Positions 9,280 to 18,873 of a DNA stretch of 64,000 nucleotides are shown here, piece after piece; within the stretch, counting starts at the first letter, position 1; each line of letters begins with the position of its first letter. The DNA is from Aquiflexum balticum DSM 16537 (GTDB lineage Bacteria; Bacteroidota; Bacteroidia; Cytophagales; Cyclobacteriaceae). Below the pieces are notes generated by a model, which did no database searches, was not told the DNA's origin, and was given only the letters and a program-made list of their open reading frames with translations. The position numbers and the translations under genes were made by a program. The stretch spans positions 372,001-436,000 of the forward strand of contig NZ_LT838813.1 of the NCBI RefSeq assembly GCF_900176595.1. Reading direction: 5' to 3'.

Positions 9280-10308
9280 TTAAGTCATCAACACTGTCCT
9301 GAAATTATTTATATTTTTCAATGCCGTGCCGGTGCCTCTTACTACAGCCCTTAAAGGATCTTCTGCAATATGAATCGGTAATTTCGTTTTCTGATGCAAT
9401 CTTTTGTCCAGACCTTTCAACAAGGCACCGCCACCTGTAAGGTGAATCCCGTTGTCATAAATATCCGCCGAAAGTTCAGGGGGAGCAATTTCCAGTGCTT
9501 TTAAAACCGCTTCCTCAATTTTTGAAACAGATTTATCAAGCGCAAAAGCGATTTCAGAATAGGAGACTTTAATTACTTTTGGTATTCCTGTCATCAGATC
9601 CCTTCCTCGGATTTCATAATCTTCGGGGGCATCATCCAATTCCGTTAGAGCAGAACCGATAGCAATTTTTACTTTTTCTGCCGAACGCTCACCGATCAAA
9701 AGGTTGTGTTGTCTTCTCATATAATCAAGGATATCTTTTGTGAAAGTATCCCCCGCAACTCTTATTGATTGATCCGCAACAATACCTGAAAGCGCAATCA
9801 AAGCAATTTCAGTAGTACCTCCACCAATATCAACAATCATTGAACCCATAGGTTTTTCTATATCAATACCGATACCAATGGCAGCGGCGATCGGCTCATA
9901 AATCATATAAACTTCCTTGGCGCCTGCATGCTCGGCAGAGTCCCTGACTGCCCTTTTTTCCACCTCTGTGATCCCCGAAGGAATACATATAACCATCCTA
10001 TGGGATTTTGGGAACATTCCCTTTTTATGACCGGGAATCATCTTGATCAATCCCCTTATCATTTGCTCTGCAGCATAAAAATCAGCAATTACACCATCTT
10101 TCAATGGACGGATTGTTCTGATGTTTTCGTGGGTTTTTTCATGCATATTCATTGCATCCTTTCCAACTGCCAAAACCCGGTTGTTGGTTCTGTCAATGGC
10201 AATGATGGAAGGTTCATCGACCACGATTTTGTCTTTGTGTATAATAAGTGTATTGGCAGTACCTAGATCGATTGCAATATCACTGGAGAAAAAATCGAAT
10301 AATCCCAT
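9280..10308 (-). CDS. mreB: Rod shape-determining actin homologue MreB
   Basis: This bacterial actin (342 residues) forms membrane-associated filaments that orient lateral wall synthesis. Visible nucleotide-binding motifs are DLGTANT near residues 15-21 (phosphate 1), DIGGGTTE near 165 (phosphate 2) and HLTGGGALLKGLD near 290 (adenosine loop). It is the first gene of the five-gene minus-strand elongation operon and is divergent from rimP. Confidence 0.98.
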   Translation of the reverse strand: MGLFDFFSSDIAIDLGTANTLIIHKDKIVVDEPSIIAIDRTNNRVLAVGKDAMNMHEKTHENIRTIRPLKDGVIADFYAAEQMIRGLIKMIPGHKKGMFPKSHRMVICIPSGITEVEKRAVRDSAEHAGAKEVYMIYEPIAAAIGIGIDIEKPMGSMIVDIGGGTTEIALIALSGIVADQSIRVAGDTFTKDILDYMRRQHNLLIGERSAEKVKIAIGSALTELDDAPEDYEIRGRDLMTGIPKVIKVSYSEIAFALDKSVSKIEEAVLKALEIAPPELSADIYDNGIHLTGGGALLKGLDKRLHQKTKLPIHIAEDPLRAVVRGTGTALKNINNFRTVLMT

Positions 10309-10387
10309 TATGTCTTTTTTGGTTGATTTGATGATAGATAATCGTATAAATTTAACAATGCAGCGCAGAACATCTAACGTGGGCAGG

Positions 10388-10420
10388 CAAAATTATTATC
10401 TAATTCCCAATTTATTACAA
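10388..10420 (-). promoter_or_regulatory. Candidate mreB operon promoter
   Basis: On the minus strand a TAATTTTG element (10388-10395) matches the Bacteroidota -7 consensus TAnnTTTG. A TTG lies 22 bp upstream (10418-10420). The predicted leader to the mreB ATG is about 70 bases. Motif match only. Confidence 0.4.
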
Positions 10421-10453
10421 GTTTACCGTTTTTTTTTGTGGGAATAATTTTAT

Positions 10454-10461
10454 TAACTTTG
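10454..10461 (+). promoter_or_regulatory. Candidate -7 element of the rimP-nusA-infB operon
   Basis: TAACTTTG matches TAnnTTTG and lies 66 bp before the rimP ATG. The nearest upstream TTG (10436-10438) is only 15 bp away, shorter than the usual 19-21, so the -33 element is uncertain. Confidence 0.4.
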
Positions 10462-10483
10462 CATTGTAATACCAAGCTTAACT

Positions 10484-10506
10484 GAGGGGACACAAGTCCC
10501 CTCTTT
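10484..10506 (+). promoter_or_regulatory. Leader hairpin before rimP
   Basis: GAGGGGAC, loop ACAA, GTCCCCTC form a perfect 8-bp stem (10484-10503) followed by only three Ts. It lies between the candidate promoter and the rimP ATG at 10528. The short T-run makes it a weak terminator at best, so an attenuator or RNA-stability role in the nusA operon leader is possible. The structure is seen; the role is inferred. Confidence 0.5.
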
Positions 10507-10527
10507 CATTTCACAGCCCTGTTGCAC

Positions 10528-10998
10528 ATGAGTCTGAATCATATCCTGGAAGAAATTGTGACCAAACATCTTCCCGATGACAGCCACTTTTTAGTGGATA
10601 TTCATTTGGTGGAGAAAGGTACAAAACCACAGCTTAAAGTTTTGATCGATTCTGATCAAGGAGTAAGTATTGAAAACTGTGCTCTGGTAAGTAGGCTTGT
10701 GGGTGAAGAAATTGAAGCAAAAGGATTGTTGCCTGATGCCTATATTCTTGAAGTCTCATCACCAGGTGTAGATTTTCCTTTAGATTCTAAAAGACAATAT
10801 ACCAAAAATATCGGCAGAAATCTGAAAGTGACTTATTTAAATGGAAAAGAAATAGAAGGTAAGCTTCTTGAAGTAGGTTCTTCAGAAATCAAGCTGGTAG
10901 TGAAAACAAAAGAAAAAGGTAAAAAAGCCCAAGAACAGGAAATCAATGTTCCCTTTGAACAGATTAAGAAATCAATTGTGTTAGTCTCTTTCAAATAA
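10528..10998 (+). CDS. rimP: Ribosome maturation factor RimP
   Basis: RimP assists late 30S subunit assembly. The 156-residue protein has the family core: VSIENCALVSRLVGEEIEA, then the conserved LEVSSPGVDFPL near residue 80, and a C-terminal Sm-like domain. A TTG two codons upstream is also in frame, but the ATG at 10528 is the natural start. It is the first gene of rimP-nusA-infB, the usual bacterial order, with nusA 5 bp downstream. Confidence 0.97.
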   Translation: MSLNHILEEIVTKHLPDDSHFLVDIHLVEKGTKPQLKVLIDSDQGVSIENCALVSRLVGEEIEAKGLLPDAYILEVSSPGVDFPLDSKRQYTKNIGRNLKVTYLNGKEIEGKLLEVGSSEIKLVVKTKEKGKKAQEQEINVPFEQIKKSIVLVSFK

Positions 10999-11003
10999 AT
11001 AAA

Positions 11004-12251
11004 ATGGATGCTAAAGTACTCATAGAATCATTTGCAGAGTTTGCAAAATCTAAAAATGTAGATCGCCCAACAATGATCCGCATATTGGAAGATGTATTTA
11101 GAGCGATGATTCGCAAAAAATACGAAACTGATGAAAATTTTGATGTCACCATCAATGCGGATAAAGGAGACCTTGAAATTTTAAGGGTCAGAGAGATTGT
11201 TGATGACAATTCAGAGGATATCTGGGACTTTGACAAAATAAGCTTGACAGATGCCCGAAAAATCGAGCCTGATTTTGAAGTTGGCGAAGAGGTTTATGAA
11301 AAAATTGAGCTGGAGGACTTCGGTAGAAGAGCAGTAATGATGGCAAGACAGACTTTGATTCAAAAAATCAAAGACCTGGAAAAAGATCTTTTGTTCAATC
11401 AGTATGAAGAATTGGTCGGTGAAATTATTTCAGCCGAAGTTTATCAGATTTTGGGTAGAGAAGTTCTCTTGATAGATGGAGAAGGAAATGAACTGATTCT
11501 CCCTAAAGGAGAGCAAATCCCGAAGGACCGCTTTAGAAAAGGTGATTCAGTAAGGGCCATTGTCCATAAAGTGGAAATGGTAAACGGTAATCCCAAGATA
11601 ATTTTATCCAGAACCTCACCTATATTTTTGGAAAGATTGTTCGAAAATGAGGTACCGGAAGTATTTGACGGTCTGATCACCATCAAAAAGATTGTAAGAG
11701 AACCGGGCGAAAGGGCCAAGGTAGCGGTAGAATCCTATGATGACAGGATTGACCCTGTCGGAGCATGCGTAGGCATGAAAGGAAGCCGTATTCACGCCAT
11801 AGTCCGTGAATTGCAAAATGAGAATATCGATGTTATCAATTATACAGAAAATCTGGACCTTTATGTTTCCAGAGCTCTAAGTCCTGCAAAAGTATCTTCC
11901 ATTCAGGTTGATAAAGAGCGTAAAAGAATTTCAGTATTCCTGAAACCCGATCAGGTTTCGATGGCGATTGGAAAAGGTGGATTCAATATCCGTCTTGCTT
12001 CAAGACTATTGGGTTATGAAATTGATGTATTCAGAGAACTCAGTGATTACGAAGATGAAGAAGATGTTGATTTGGAAGAATTTGGCGACGAAATCGAAAG
12101 CTGGGTGATTGATGAATTGAAAAAAACAGGATTGGACACTGCTAAGAGTGTATTGACGCTGACCAAAGAAGACCTATTGAGAAGGACCGAATTGGAAGAA
12201 GAGACAATCGATGATGTGTTCAAAATATTAAAACAGGAATTTGAACAGTAA
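11004..12251 (+). CDS. nusA: Transcription termination/antitermination factor NusA
   Basis: NusA binds RNA polymerase and controls pausing, termination and antitermination. The 415-residue protein has the N-terminal polymerase-binding domain (about 1-125), an S1 domain (about 130-200) and two KH domains. The KH GxxG-type signatures are GMKGSRIHAIVRELQNE near residue 255 and AIGKGGFNIRLASRLLGYE near 319. A short acidic C-terminal region follows. It sits between rimP and infB. Confidence 0.98.
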   Translation: MDAKVLIESFAEFAKSKNVDRPTMIRILEDVFRAMIRKKYETDENFDVTINADKGDLEILRVREIVDDNSEDIWDFDKISLTDARKIEPDFEVGEEVYEKIELEDFGRRAVMMARQTLIQKIKDLEKDLLFNQYEELVGEIISAEVYQILGREVLLIDGEGNELILPKGEQIPKDRFRKGDSVRAIVHKVEMVNGNPKIILSRTSPIFLERLFENEVPEVFDGLITIKKIVREPGERAKVAVESYDDRIDPVGACVGMKGSRIHAIVRELQNENIDVINYTENLDLYVSRALSPAKVSSIQVDKERKRISVFLKPDQVSMAIGKGGFNIRLASRLLGYEIDVFRELSDYEDEEDVDLEEFGDEIESWVIDELKKTGLDTAKSVLTLTKEDLLRRTELEEETIDDVFKILKQEFEQ

Positions 12252-12280
12252 ATATGGGCCGATTAACCCAATAATTGGCC

Positions 12281-12288
12281 TATATTTG
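12281..12288 (+). promoter_or_regulatory. Candidate internal promoter (-7) before infB
   Basis: TATATTTG fits TAnnTTTG and lies in the 65-bp nusA-infB gap, 28 bp before the infB ATG. No good TTG is found at 19-21 bp upstream, so this is a weak call. Confidence 0.3.
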
Positions 12289-12316
12289 CGGAAAATAAAG
12301 AAAGAGTTTTTAACGT

Positions 12317-15256
12317 ATGTCAGAAGAAATAACGATGCGACTTGGCCAAGCAGCCAGAAAACTCAACGTAGGAATTGCTACGATTGTGGAATCTATGGCT
12401 AAAAAAGGCTTTGAAGTGGAAAACAATCCCAACTCCAAAATCAACATGGATCAATTTGACATGTTGGCCAAGGAGTTTAAATCCTCTGCCCAGGACAAGG
12501 AGGAAGCTTCGCACCTTTCTATTGGAAAGCGTCATCATGAGACATTTACAATAGAAGCGGAATCAGAAGCAAAGGAGGAAAAGAAACCTGAGCAAGTAAT
12601 TGAACCAAAAAAAGAAGAGGCTGAAAAGATTTCTCCGGAAGTTCCTAAGGTAAAGGAGAAAGAAGTTGAAGTGGAAAAAATCCCACTTGATGCTCCTAAA
12701 TTACAGGGAATCAAAGTATTGGGCAAGATTGATCTGAGTGCAAAAACAGAATCTCCCAAGAAAGAAGAGGTGAAAGCTCCCGAGCCGACTATTGTTCCCA
12801 AGCAAGAAGAAGTTAAAAAAGAGGAGGGAAAACCTGAAATTCAGGCTGAAAAGCCTCAACCTGACGACATAGTTAAAAAACCTGTTGAAGAGAAACCAAA
12901 AGCGGTAGTCACTCCAAAAGCGGAAGAAAAACCGAAAGAAGTAATTCCTCCTGCTCCTGAAAAACCAGTGGTTGTTGAATTACCTGAGAAAAAAATACCA
13001 TTCACTCCTGAAAACAGAGTAATTGCTGCAAAGGCAGACGCTTTGAAAGGCCTTACTGTATTAGGAAAAATAGAACTACCGGAAGATAAGTCCAAAAAGA
13101 AAGGAAAGCCGGTTGCATCTTCAGACGAAAAGGGTAAAGACAAAAAGAAAAGACTTCGAAAGAGAATCGATAAAAAACCGGGAACTCCGGGCCCAGGACA
13201 AGGAAGAGCCCCTGAACCAGGTGTTCCAAATAAACCAAAACCTCCTGGACAGGGCGGTAGCACTCCTCCTCAAGGAAATCAAAGAGACAGAAAACCTGCT
13301 GGTGCACCAGGAAGACCTCGACCAGGACAACAGCAGAATGTAGGCCGAATCCAAAAAGCGGAACCTACTCAAAAAGAAATACAGGATCAGATCAAACAAA
13401 CTCTTGCAAGATTGCAGGGAGGCGGAAAATCCGGTGGTGGAAAATCGAAAAGAAGAGATAAAAGAACAGAAAGAAGCAGAGAGGAAGTTGAAGGGGTTGA
13501 AGATACCAAAATATTAAGAGTCACTGAATTTATTTCTGCAAATGACCTTGCGTCATTGATGGATATATCTGTGAACCAGGTGATATCCACTTGTATGTCT
13601 TTGGGTATGTTTGTCTCTATCAACCAAAGATTGGATGCAGAAGCCATTACTATAATCGCAGATGAATTTGGATACGAGGTTGAATTTACCAAGCCTGACG
13701 AAGAGACTGAAACCATTGAAGCAATAGATTCTCCTGAAGAATTACTTGACCGTGCACCAATCGTTACGATCATGGGTCACGTTGATCATGGTAAAACTTC
13801 ACTCCTTGATTATATAAGGCGAGCAAAAGTAACTGCTGATGAAGCAGGTGGTATCACCCAGCATATCGGTGCTTATGATGTGACTACCAAAGACGGTGAT
13901 AAAATTGCTTTTTTAGATACACCTGGACACGAAGCCTTCACAGCCATGAGGGCAAGGGGAGCTAAAATTACAGATGTTGCCATTATTGTGATTGCTGCGG
14001 ATGACAATATCATGCCTCAAACTAAGGAAGCCATCAATCATGCTCAAGTAGCGGGTGTCCCTATGATATTTGCAATCAATAAAATTGATAAGCCAAACGC
14101 CAATCCGAATAAAATTAAAGAAGAACTTGCCAATATGAATTTATTGGTGGAGGAATGGGGCGGTAAATACCAGTCTCAGGATATTTCTGCAAAGACAGGT
14201 GTCGGGATCGATGAGCTGTTGGAAAAAGTATTGCTTGAAGCAGAAATTCTTGAATTGAAGGCCAATCCAAATAAGAATGCAGTTGGCACAGTAGTGGAAG
14301 CTTCTTTGGACAAGGGTAGAGGTTATGTAGCAACAGTAATGGTTCAGGCCGGTACATTAGGTGTCGGAGATATCATGCTTGCAGGCCCACACTATGGACG
14401 TGTCAAGGCCATGTTTGACCATAAAGGTAAAAAACTGGATAAAGCAGGTCCATCCACCCCGGTACAGGTTTTAGGATTGGCAGGTGCACCTCAAGCAGGT
14501 GATACCTTTAAAGTATACGATTCAGAAAGAGAAGCCAGAGAGATTGCCAATTCCAGAGAACAGATTCTCCGTGAACAAAGCATGCGAACCAAAAAGCACA
14601 TCACTTTGGACGAAATCGGAAGAAGGTTGGCTATAGGAAGTTTCAAAGAACTCAATATCATCATCAAAGGTGACGTGGATGGTTCTGTAGAGGCACTTTC
14701 GGATTCCTTGCTTAAACTTTCCAAAGAGGAAGTTTCCGTGAACATCATCCATAAGGGTGTGGGTCAGATATCTGAATCCGATGTCCTTTTGGCATCCGCT
14801 TCAGATGCCATTATTCTGGGCTTTAATGTCAGACCTTCTACCAATGCCAAGAAACTGGCTGAACAGGAAGAAATTGAAATCAGACATTATTCCATCATCT
14901 ATGACGCCATCAATCAAATCAAAGATGCCATTGAAGGTATGTTGGAACCTGAGTTTGAGGAAATCATCACCGGTAATATCCAGGTGCGGGAGGTGTTCAA
15001 AATCTCAAAAATCGGAACTGTCGCCGGATGTTATGTAACTGATGGATATATCACCAGAAAAAACAAAATCCGCGTAGTCAGAGATGGTATTGTAATCCAT
15101 GATGGAGAAATTGACCAGTTAAAACGATTCAAAGATGATGTTTCTGAAGTAAAAGCCGGTTACGAATGTGGTATTTCTATTAAGAAATTCAATGATATAT
15201 TGGTAGATGATACCATTGAAGGATATCATATGCAGGAGATAAAACGCAAAAAATAA
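12317..15256 (+). CDS. infB: Translation initiation factor IF-2
   Basis: This GTPase positions initiator tRNA on the 30S subunit and promotes subunit joining. The 979-residue protein begins with an IF2_N-type helical module (residues about 5-50). A long Lys/Glu/Pro-rich linker follows (about 70-370), then a second IF2_N-like module (about 395-460). The GTPase domain has G1 GHVDHGKT near 486, G3 DTPGHEAF near 533 and G4 NKID near 587. Domains II-IV follow, with [12 protein letters not shown] and the C-terminal fMet-tRNA-binding region. The linker is much longer than in E. coli, as is usual in Bacteroidota. A strong terminator follows. Confidence 0.98.
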   Translation: MSEEITMRLGQAARKLNVGIATIVESMAKKGFEVENNPNSKINMDQFDMLAKEFKSSAQDKEEASHLSIGKRHHETFTIEAESEAKEEKKPEQVIEPKKEEAEKISPEVPKVKEKEVEVEKIPLDAPKLQGIKVLGKIDLSAKTESPKKEEVKAPEPTIVPKQEEVKKEEGKPEIQAEKPQPDDIVKKPVEEKPKAVVTPKAEEKPKEVIPPAPEKPVVVELPEKKIPFTPENRVIAAKADALKGLTVLGKIELPEDKSKKKGKPVASSDEKGKDKKKRLRKRIDKKPGTPGPGQGRAPEPGVPNKPKPPGQGGSTPPQGNQRDRKPAGAPGRPRPGQQQNVGRIQKAEPTQKEIQDQIKQTLARLQGGGKSGGGKSKRRDKRTERSREEVEGVEDTKILRVTEFISANDLASLMDISVNQVISTCMSLGMFVSINQRLDAEAITIIADEFGYEVEFTKPDEETETIEAIDSPEELLDRAPIVTIMGHVDHGKTSLLDYIRRAKVTADEAGGITQHIGAYDVTTKDGDKIAFLDTPGHEAFTAMRARGAKITDVAIIVIAADDNIMPQTKEAINHAQVAGVPMIFAINKIDKPNANPNKIKEELANMNLLVEEWGGKYQSQDISAKTGVGIDELLEKVLLEAEILELKANPNKNAVGTVVEASLDKGRGYVATVMVQAGTLGVGDIMLAGPHYGRVKAMFDHKGKKLDKAGPSTPVQVLGLAGAPQAGDTFKVYDSEREAREIANSREQILREQSMRTKKHITLDEIGRRLAIGSFKELNIIIKGDVDGSVEALSDSLLKLSKEEVSVNIIHKGVGQISESDVLLASASDAIILGFNVRPSTNAKKLAEQEEIEIRHYSIIYDAINQIKDAIEGMLEPEFEEIITGNIQVREVFKISKIGTVAGCYVTDGYITRKNKIRVVRDGIVIHDGEIDQLKRFKDDVSEVKAGYECGISIKKFNDILVDDTIEGYHMQEIKRKK

Positions 15257-15261
15257 ACATT

Positions 15262-15294
15262 AAAAGGAACGGCCAAAACCGTTCCTTTTTTTTA
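15262..15294 (+). terminator. Terminator of the rimP-nusA-infB operon
   Basis: AAGGAACGG (15264-15272), loop CCAAAA, CCGTTCCTT (15279-15287) followed by a run of Ts: a canonical intrinsic terminator 8 bp after the infB stop. Confidence 0.92.
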
Positions 15295-15297
15295 AAT

Positions 15298-15489
15298 ATG
15301 AAAGAGGTTCTTTCCCCTTTTTTCCAAATCCTGTTCACCATTTCAATTTTCTGTCTGATTATCGGATTGATTCGCCCGGTATTGGTGCTTTGGTTCTTGG
15401 ATAGATTCAATAGATGGAAAGTAATAAAAGTATACGGGGTATTGGCAATGTTTTGGTTGCTATTAATTTATATTTTGAATCTGTTTTAG
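15298..15489 (+). CDS. Small two-helix membrane protein
   Basis: A 63-residue protein made almost entirely of two hydrophobic helices (about residues 10-33 and 43-62) joined by a short basic loop (DRFNRWK). I recognise no function. It begins right after the infB terminator. Size and Lys/Arg placement suit a genuine small inner-membrane protein with the loop in the cytoplasm. Confidence 0.6.
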   Translation: MKEVLSPFFQILFTISIFCLIIGLIRPVLVLWFLDRFNRWKVIKVYGVLAMFWLLLIYILNLF

Positions 15490-15582
15490 TTTTTAGGATT
15501 TTTTGAATTTTTTAAAAAAATACCTGACATTTATCATGCTTTTAAATTATTTATGTAATTTTCAATCTAAAATCAATTTCAA

Positions 15583-16128
15583 TTGAGAAAGATTGTAGCC
15601 ATATTCCTCCTTTTTTGCTTTGCATTATACCATTTTGGGTACTATGTAGCGTATTTTTCATTTAGGCTGCAAATAGAAAATCATTGGTCCGAAAAAATTT
15701 TTAGTGCCTCTCAGGAAGGTTTTGATGAAAGAATCATGGAAATTCCACTTTCTATCCCATACATGGCTGATGAAGAGGAGTTCAGGGCTACCAACACAAG
15801 CTTTCAGAAGGATGGACAATATTATCGGGTTATCAAACAAAGATACATCAACGACACCCTACAGGTGGTATATGTACCTGATAGTGCCAAAAAGAACTTG
15901 GAAAGCACAATTAAACAATGGGTAAGTTCCTTGGTGCAAGACGAATTGCCGGATTCTGGCAGCAATACTTTATTAGGCAAAATCTTTGTAAAAGATTATA
16001 CTCAACCTAACAATGAGTTTGATTTCGCTTTCAATATAATCAATGATAAACATTACAAAGGGTTTGTTTTTTTAACTTATCACAATCAGGATATCAACCT
16101 TACTACCCCACCACCGGAATTGGTTTGA
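15583..16128 (+). CDS. Membrane-anchored protein of unknown function
   Basis: 181 residues starting with a single hydrophobic N-terminal helix (VAIFLLFCFALYHFGYYVAY), then a soluble, probably periplasmic domain. No ATG exists at the front of the frame. A stop at 15568-15570 leaves the TTG at 15583 as the only start that includes the membrane segment, so TTG initiation is likely. The C-terminus is Pro-rich (TTPPPELV). I know no function for this family. Confidence 0.7.
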   Translation: MRKIVAIFLLFCFALYHFGYYVAYFSFRLQIENHWSEKIFSASQEGFDERIMEIPLSIPYMADEEEFRATNTSFQKDGQYYRVIKQRYINDTLQVVYVPDSAKKNLESTIKQWVSSLVQDELPDSGSNTLLGKIFVKDYTQPNNEFDFAFNIINDKHYKGFVFLTYHNQDINLTTPPPELV

Positions 16129-16293
16129 TTTTTCAGCCGGTTTTCTTTGGATATTTTCTTTTCAGAAAGTAACCTCAACTGTACATATTTTACTGAGATA
16201 AATCCGATGTTTTCAATGGGTTTGTTGCATTACATTTATTCCAGATATCTGTGCTTTTGAGATATTTACAAAAAAGGAATTTTTATTTCAAAT

Positions 16294-16347
16294 GAATTTC
16301 TGTCATGCCCATCGATCCAAATCAATTGATGGGTAGGACAGAAATTC
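16294..16347. repeat. Long imperfect inverted repeat
   Basis: GAATTTCTGTC (16294-16304) pairs with GACAGAAATTC (16337-16347). After a 3-base mismatch, CCCATC (16308-16313) pairs with GATGGG (16328-16333), leaving a 14-base loop. It lies in the 270-bp gap before the beta-barrel gene at 16399, has no T-run, and is not part of any gene. It could be an operator, an mRNA leader structure or a dispersed palindrome. Confidence 0.65.
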
Positions 16348-16398
16348 GGACCGGACTGCTTTTACCAGTTTTCATACATCAACTAATTCTTAAAAATT

Positions 16399-17319
16399 AT
16401 GAAAAAACTACTACCAATAATCTTGGGATTGATGGTATATGGGGCTACCCTAAATCATGCCCATGGACAGACTCCTTGGGATGAAATAATGATGGGGAGG
16501 GGCGAGATTTGTGCGGCTTTGATTTATGAGCATTCTTCGTGGAATCAATATTGGGAAGGAAGTTATTTAAGGGAAAATGCCAATATCGGCACATTTACAA
16601 GACAAATGGGAATGCCTATGGTCGCTATGGGCCTAACCGATAAAATCAACCTTATTACAAGTGTCCCCTATATAAACACAAAAGCATCAGGAGGTACACA
16701 AGTTGGCCAAACCGGATTTCAAGACCTAAGTGTTTCCTTAAAAATAGATTGGTTACAAAAACAACTTGGAAATGGCAGGCTTCAATTCCTTACCAATACC
16801 CATTTCAGCACACCTGTGGGAAATTACCTATCCGATTATATGCCTTTTAGTATTGGCTTAGGGGCACCTGAACTTGGCATGAGAGGGATTGGTGCATACA
16901 AAATGGACAATGGATTGGTTTTTAGAGCAGGTTTGGCTTATCTATGGAGAGGACAGACCGAAATTGAAAGGGACTTCTATTATGAAGATGGAGCTGTATA
17001 TTCCCCTTACATGAACGTACCCCATTCCCTGAATTTTCATGGAGCGATTGGATATTGGGCTTTTGACAATAGACTGAGACTAGAAGCAACCTATATGAGT
17101 CTAAATTCTTTATCAGGTGATGATATTCGCTCCTACAACAGACCTCAACCCACCAATAAAATGGAAGTCAGTCAAATTGGCGCCTGGGTTCAATATTATA
17201 TCAATACTGACAGGGGCCTAGGTGCTCTGGCTTATTTCAACCAAACTGTTAGTGGCAGAAATATGGGAAAAGCCACGACGTTCGGTATTGGTCTTACTTA
17301 TCAATTAAAAGTCTATTAA
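16399..17319 (+). CDS. Outer-membrane beta-barrel protein
   Basis: The 306-residue protein has a Sec signal peptide (about residues 1-23, ending HAHGQ) and a mature part of alternating hydrophobic/polar strands typical of a beta-barrel. Examples are GNGRLQFLTNTHFSTP, GLVFRAGLAYLWRG and the terminal TTFGIGLTYQLKVY with aromatic-rich ends. It resembles transporter-type barrels of the phenol-degradation MetA-like group. It is 12 bp upstream of the haloperoxidase-like lipoprotein gene and probably co-transcribed. Substrate unknown. Confidence 0.75.
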   Translation: MKKLLPIILGLMVYGATLNHAHGQTPWDEIMMGRGEICAALIYEHSSWNQYWEGSYLRENANIGTFTRQMGMPMVAMGLTDKINLITSVPYINTKASGGTQVGQTGFQDLSVSLKIDWLQKQLGNGRLQFLTNTHFSTPVGNYLSDYMPFSIGLGAPELGMRGIGAYKMDNGLVFRAGLAYLWRGQTEIERDFYYEDGAVYSPYMNVPHSLNFHGAIGYWAFDNRLRLEATYMSLNSLSGDDIRSYNRPQPTNKMEVSQIGAWVQYYINTDRGLGALAYFNQTVSGRNMGKATTFGIGLTYQLKVY

Positions 17320-17331
17320 ATCTTACTGAAA

Positions 17332-18873
17332 ATGAGAAATTTGTTTATATCCTATTTGGTACTAATCTTCCTTTTCCTCACTACAAGTGCCTGTCTGGAG
17401 GAAACACCACGCTATATGAATTTTGATGAATACGAATTTGAGAGCATGGATGAAACCGGTGGAAATTGGAAAACCATCCTTGTAGGCGACCCGGCGCAAA
17501 TCAATATTCCCCAACCTGAGCCCATCAATTCAACCGATTATCAGGCTGAACTTAACGACCTAAAGTTACAAATGGAAATGTTGACGCCTACTCAAAAGCA
17601 AGCTGTAAGCTATTGGTCAAGTAATCCTATTTTGAGGTGGAATGAGATAGCCCTTGAAATGGCTGCAAAATACAACCTAATACCAGGACCTAACGCTGAT
17701 GGCACTTATACTTTGCCAAACCCTGCCAACCCAATGGGGCCGCCACCATTTCCGTTTGCCCATCCTCCTTATACCAGTAGAATGTTGGCATACTTAAGTG
17801 TGGCCCAATTTGATGCCTTAGTTGTCGCTTGGCATTACAAATTCCAATATAACCGTCCAAATCCATCTCAAGTGGACGAAAGAATTAAACCAGCCTATTT
17901 GCTTAGCACCTTACCATCCTATCCTTCTGATGGAGCAACAGTTGCCAAAGTTTCCAAAGAGATTCTGTCTGTAATGTTCCCCTTGGAAATATCATTTCTT
18001 GACAAAAAATACAGAGAACACATCGCAAGCCTCGTTCATGCTGGTATCAATACCCAAAGCGATGTTGAAGCAGGTATTGAAATTGGTTCAGAAGTTGTCA
18101 AGTTGGCCATGCAGCGTGCTTCGGCAGATGGCATGTCTAAAGCCCAGACTCCAAAATCAGTGTCAGATTCTATTGCAAATGCTGCCTTTGAAAAGTTTGG
18201 ATGGAAATGGCAAAATACCGAAGTACCCCAAAGACCAGTTGGATTGACTCCTCTCTTTGGTCAGGTAAAAATGTGGCATGTGCCTACAGTGGAAGAAGTA
18301 AGGTCCATCCCTCCCCCAGCTCCCGGTTCACCACAATTCGAAACCGACGTTGCTGAACTGAAGAAGTTTGCTGCTCATATGACACTAAATCAAAGAAGAA
18401 TTGCCAATTGGTGGGAGGATGGAATAGGTTCTTATACCCCACCTGGTCACTGGAACAAATTCGCAAAAGAATATACCGTGAAATACAAACTCAACCCCTT
18501 AAGGACTGCTAGGGTATTCGCTTACATGAATACTGCCATCATGGATGCAGGTGTGGCATGTTGGGATACAAAATACTACTATCATTATCCTAGACCAGTT
18601 GAGGCAATTCCGGGTTTTAAAACCATTCTCGGAACCCCCAATTTTCCCGCCTATACCTCTGGACATAGTACTTTCTCCGCTGCGGGAGCAGAAGTATTGG
18701 CTTATTTCTTCCCAGCTGACGCAGCACAATTCAGACTTTGGGCAGAAGAAGCAGCCATGTCACGGCTTTATGGAGGAATTCACTACCGATTTGATGCAGA
18801 AGTAGGTATCGATCAAGGAAAAAAAGTAGCTGCATACGCGGTGGCACGTGCCAAAACTGATGGAGCTCAATAG
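17332..18873 (+). CDS. Vanadium-dependent haloperoxidase / PAP2-superfamily lipoprotein
   Basis: The 513-residue protein has a lipoprotein signal (lipobox ending at C21, LTTSAC) and an all-helical body. The C-terminal PAP2 phosphate/vanadate site is visible: KYYYHYPRP near residue 412, TSGHS near 442, and SRLYGGIHYRFD near 476-487. Such proteins are either vanadium haloperoxidases or acid phosphatases; the sequence alone does not decide. It is expected on the periplasmic or outer-membrane face. It follows the barrel gene and is followed, with no spacer at all, by the decayed DUF3179 gene. Confidence 0.85.
   Translation: MRNLFISYLVLIFLFLTTSACLEETPRYMNFDEYEFESMDETGGNWKTILVGDPAQINIPQPEPINSTDYQAELNDLKLQMEMLTPTQKQAVSYWSSNPILRWNEIALEMAAKYNLIPGPNADGTYTLPNPANPMGPPPFPFAHPPYTSRMLAYLSVAQFDALVVAWHYKFQYNRPNPSQVDERIKPAYLLSTLPSYPSDGATVAKVSKEILSVMFPLEISFLDKKYREHIASLVHAGINTQSDVEAGIEIGSEVVKLAMQRASADGMSKAQTPKSVSDSIANAAFEKFGWKWQNTEVPQRPVGLTPLFGQVKMWHVPTVEEVRSIPPPAPGSPQFETDVAELKKFAAHMTLNQRRIANWWEDGIGSYTPPGHWNKFAKEYTVKYKLNPLRTARVFAYMNTAIMDAGVACWDTKYYYHYPRPVEAIPGFKTILGTPNFPAYTSGHSTFSAAGAEVLAYFFPADAAQFRLWAEEAAMSRLYGGIHYRFDAEVGIDQGKKVAAYAVARAKTDGAQ

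Noticed and set aside
10484-10506. rimP leader hairpin as a strong intrinsic terminator or a riboswitch
   Set aside because: Only three Ts follow the stem and no ligand-binding structure is visible, so only a hairpin is claimed.
12535-13773. Long open frames on the minus strand and in other plus frames across infB
   Set aside because: They are shadows of the Lys/Glu/Pro-rich IF-2 linker and GTPase domain; infB is intact and explains the region.
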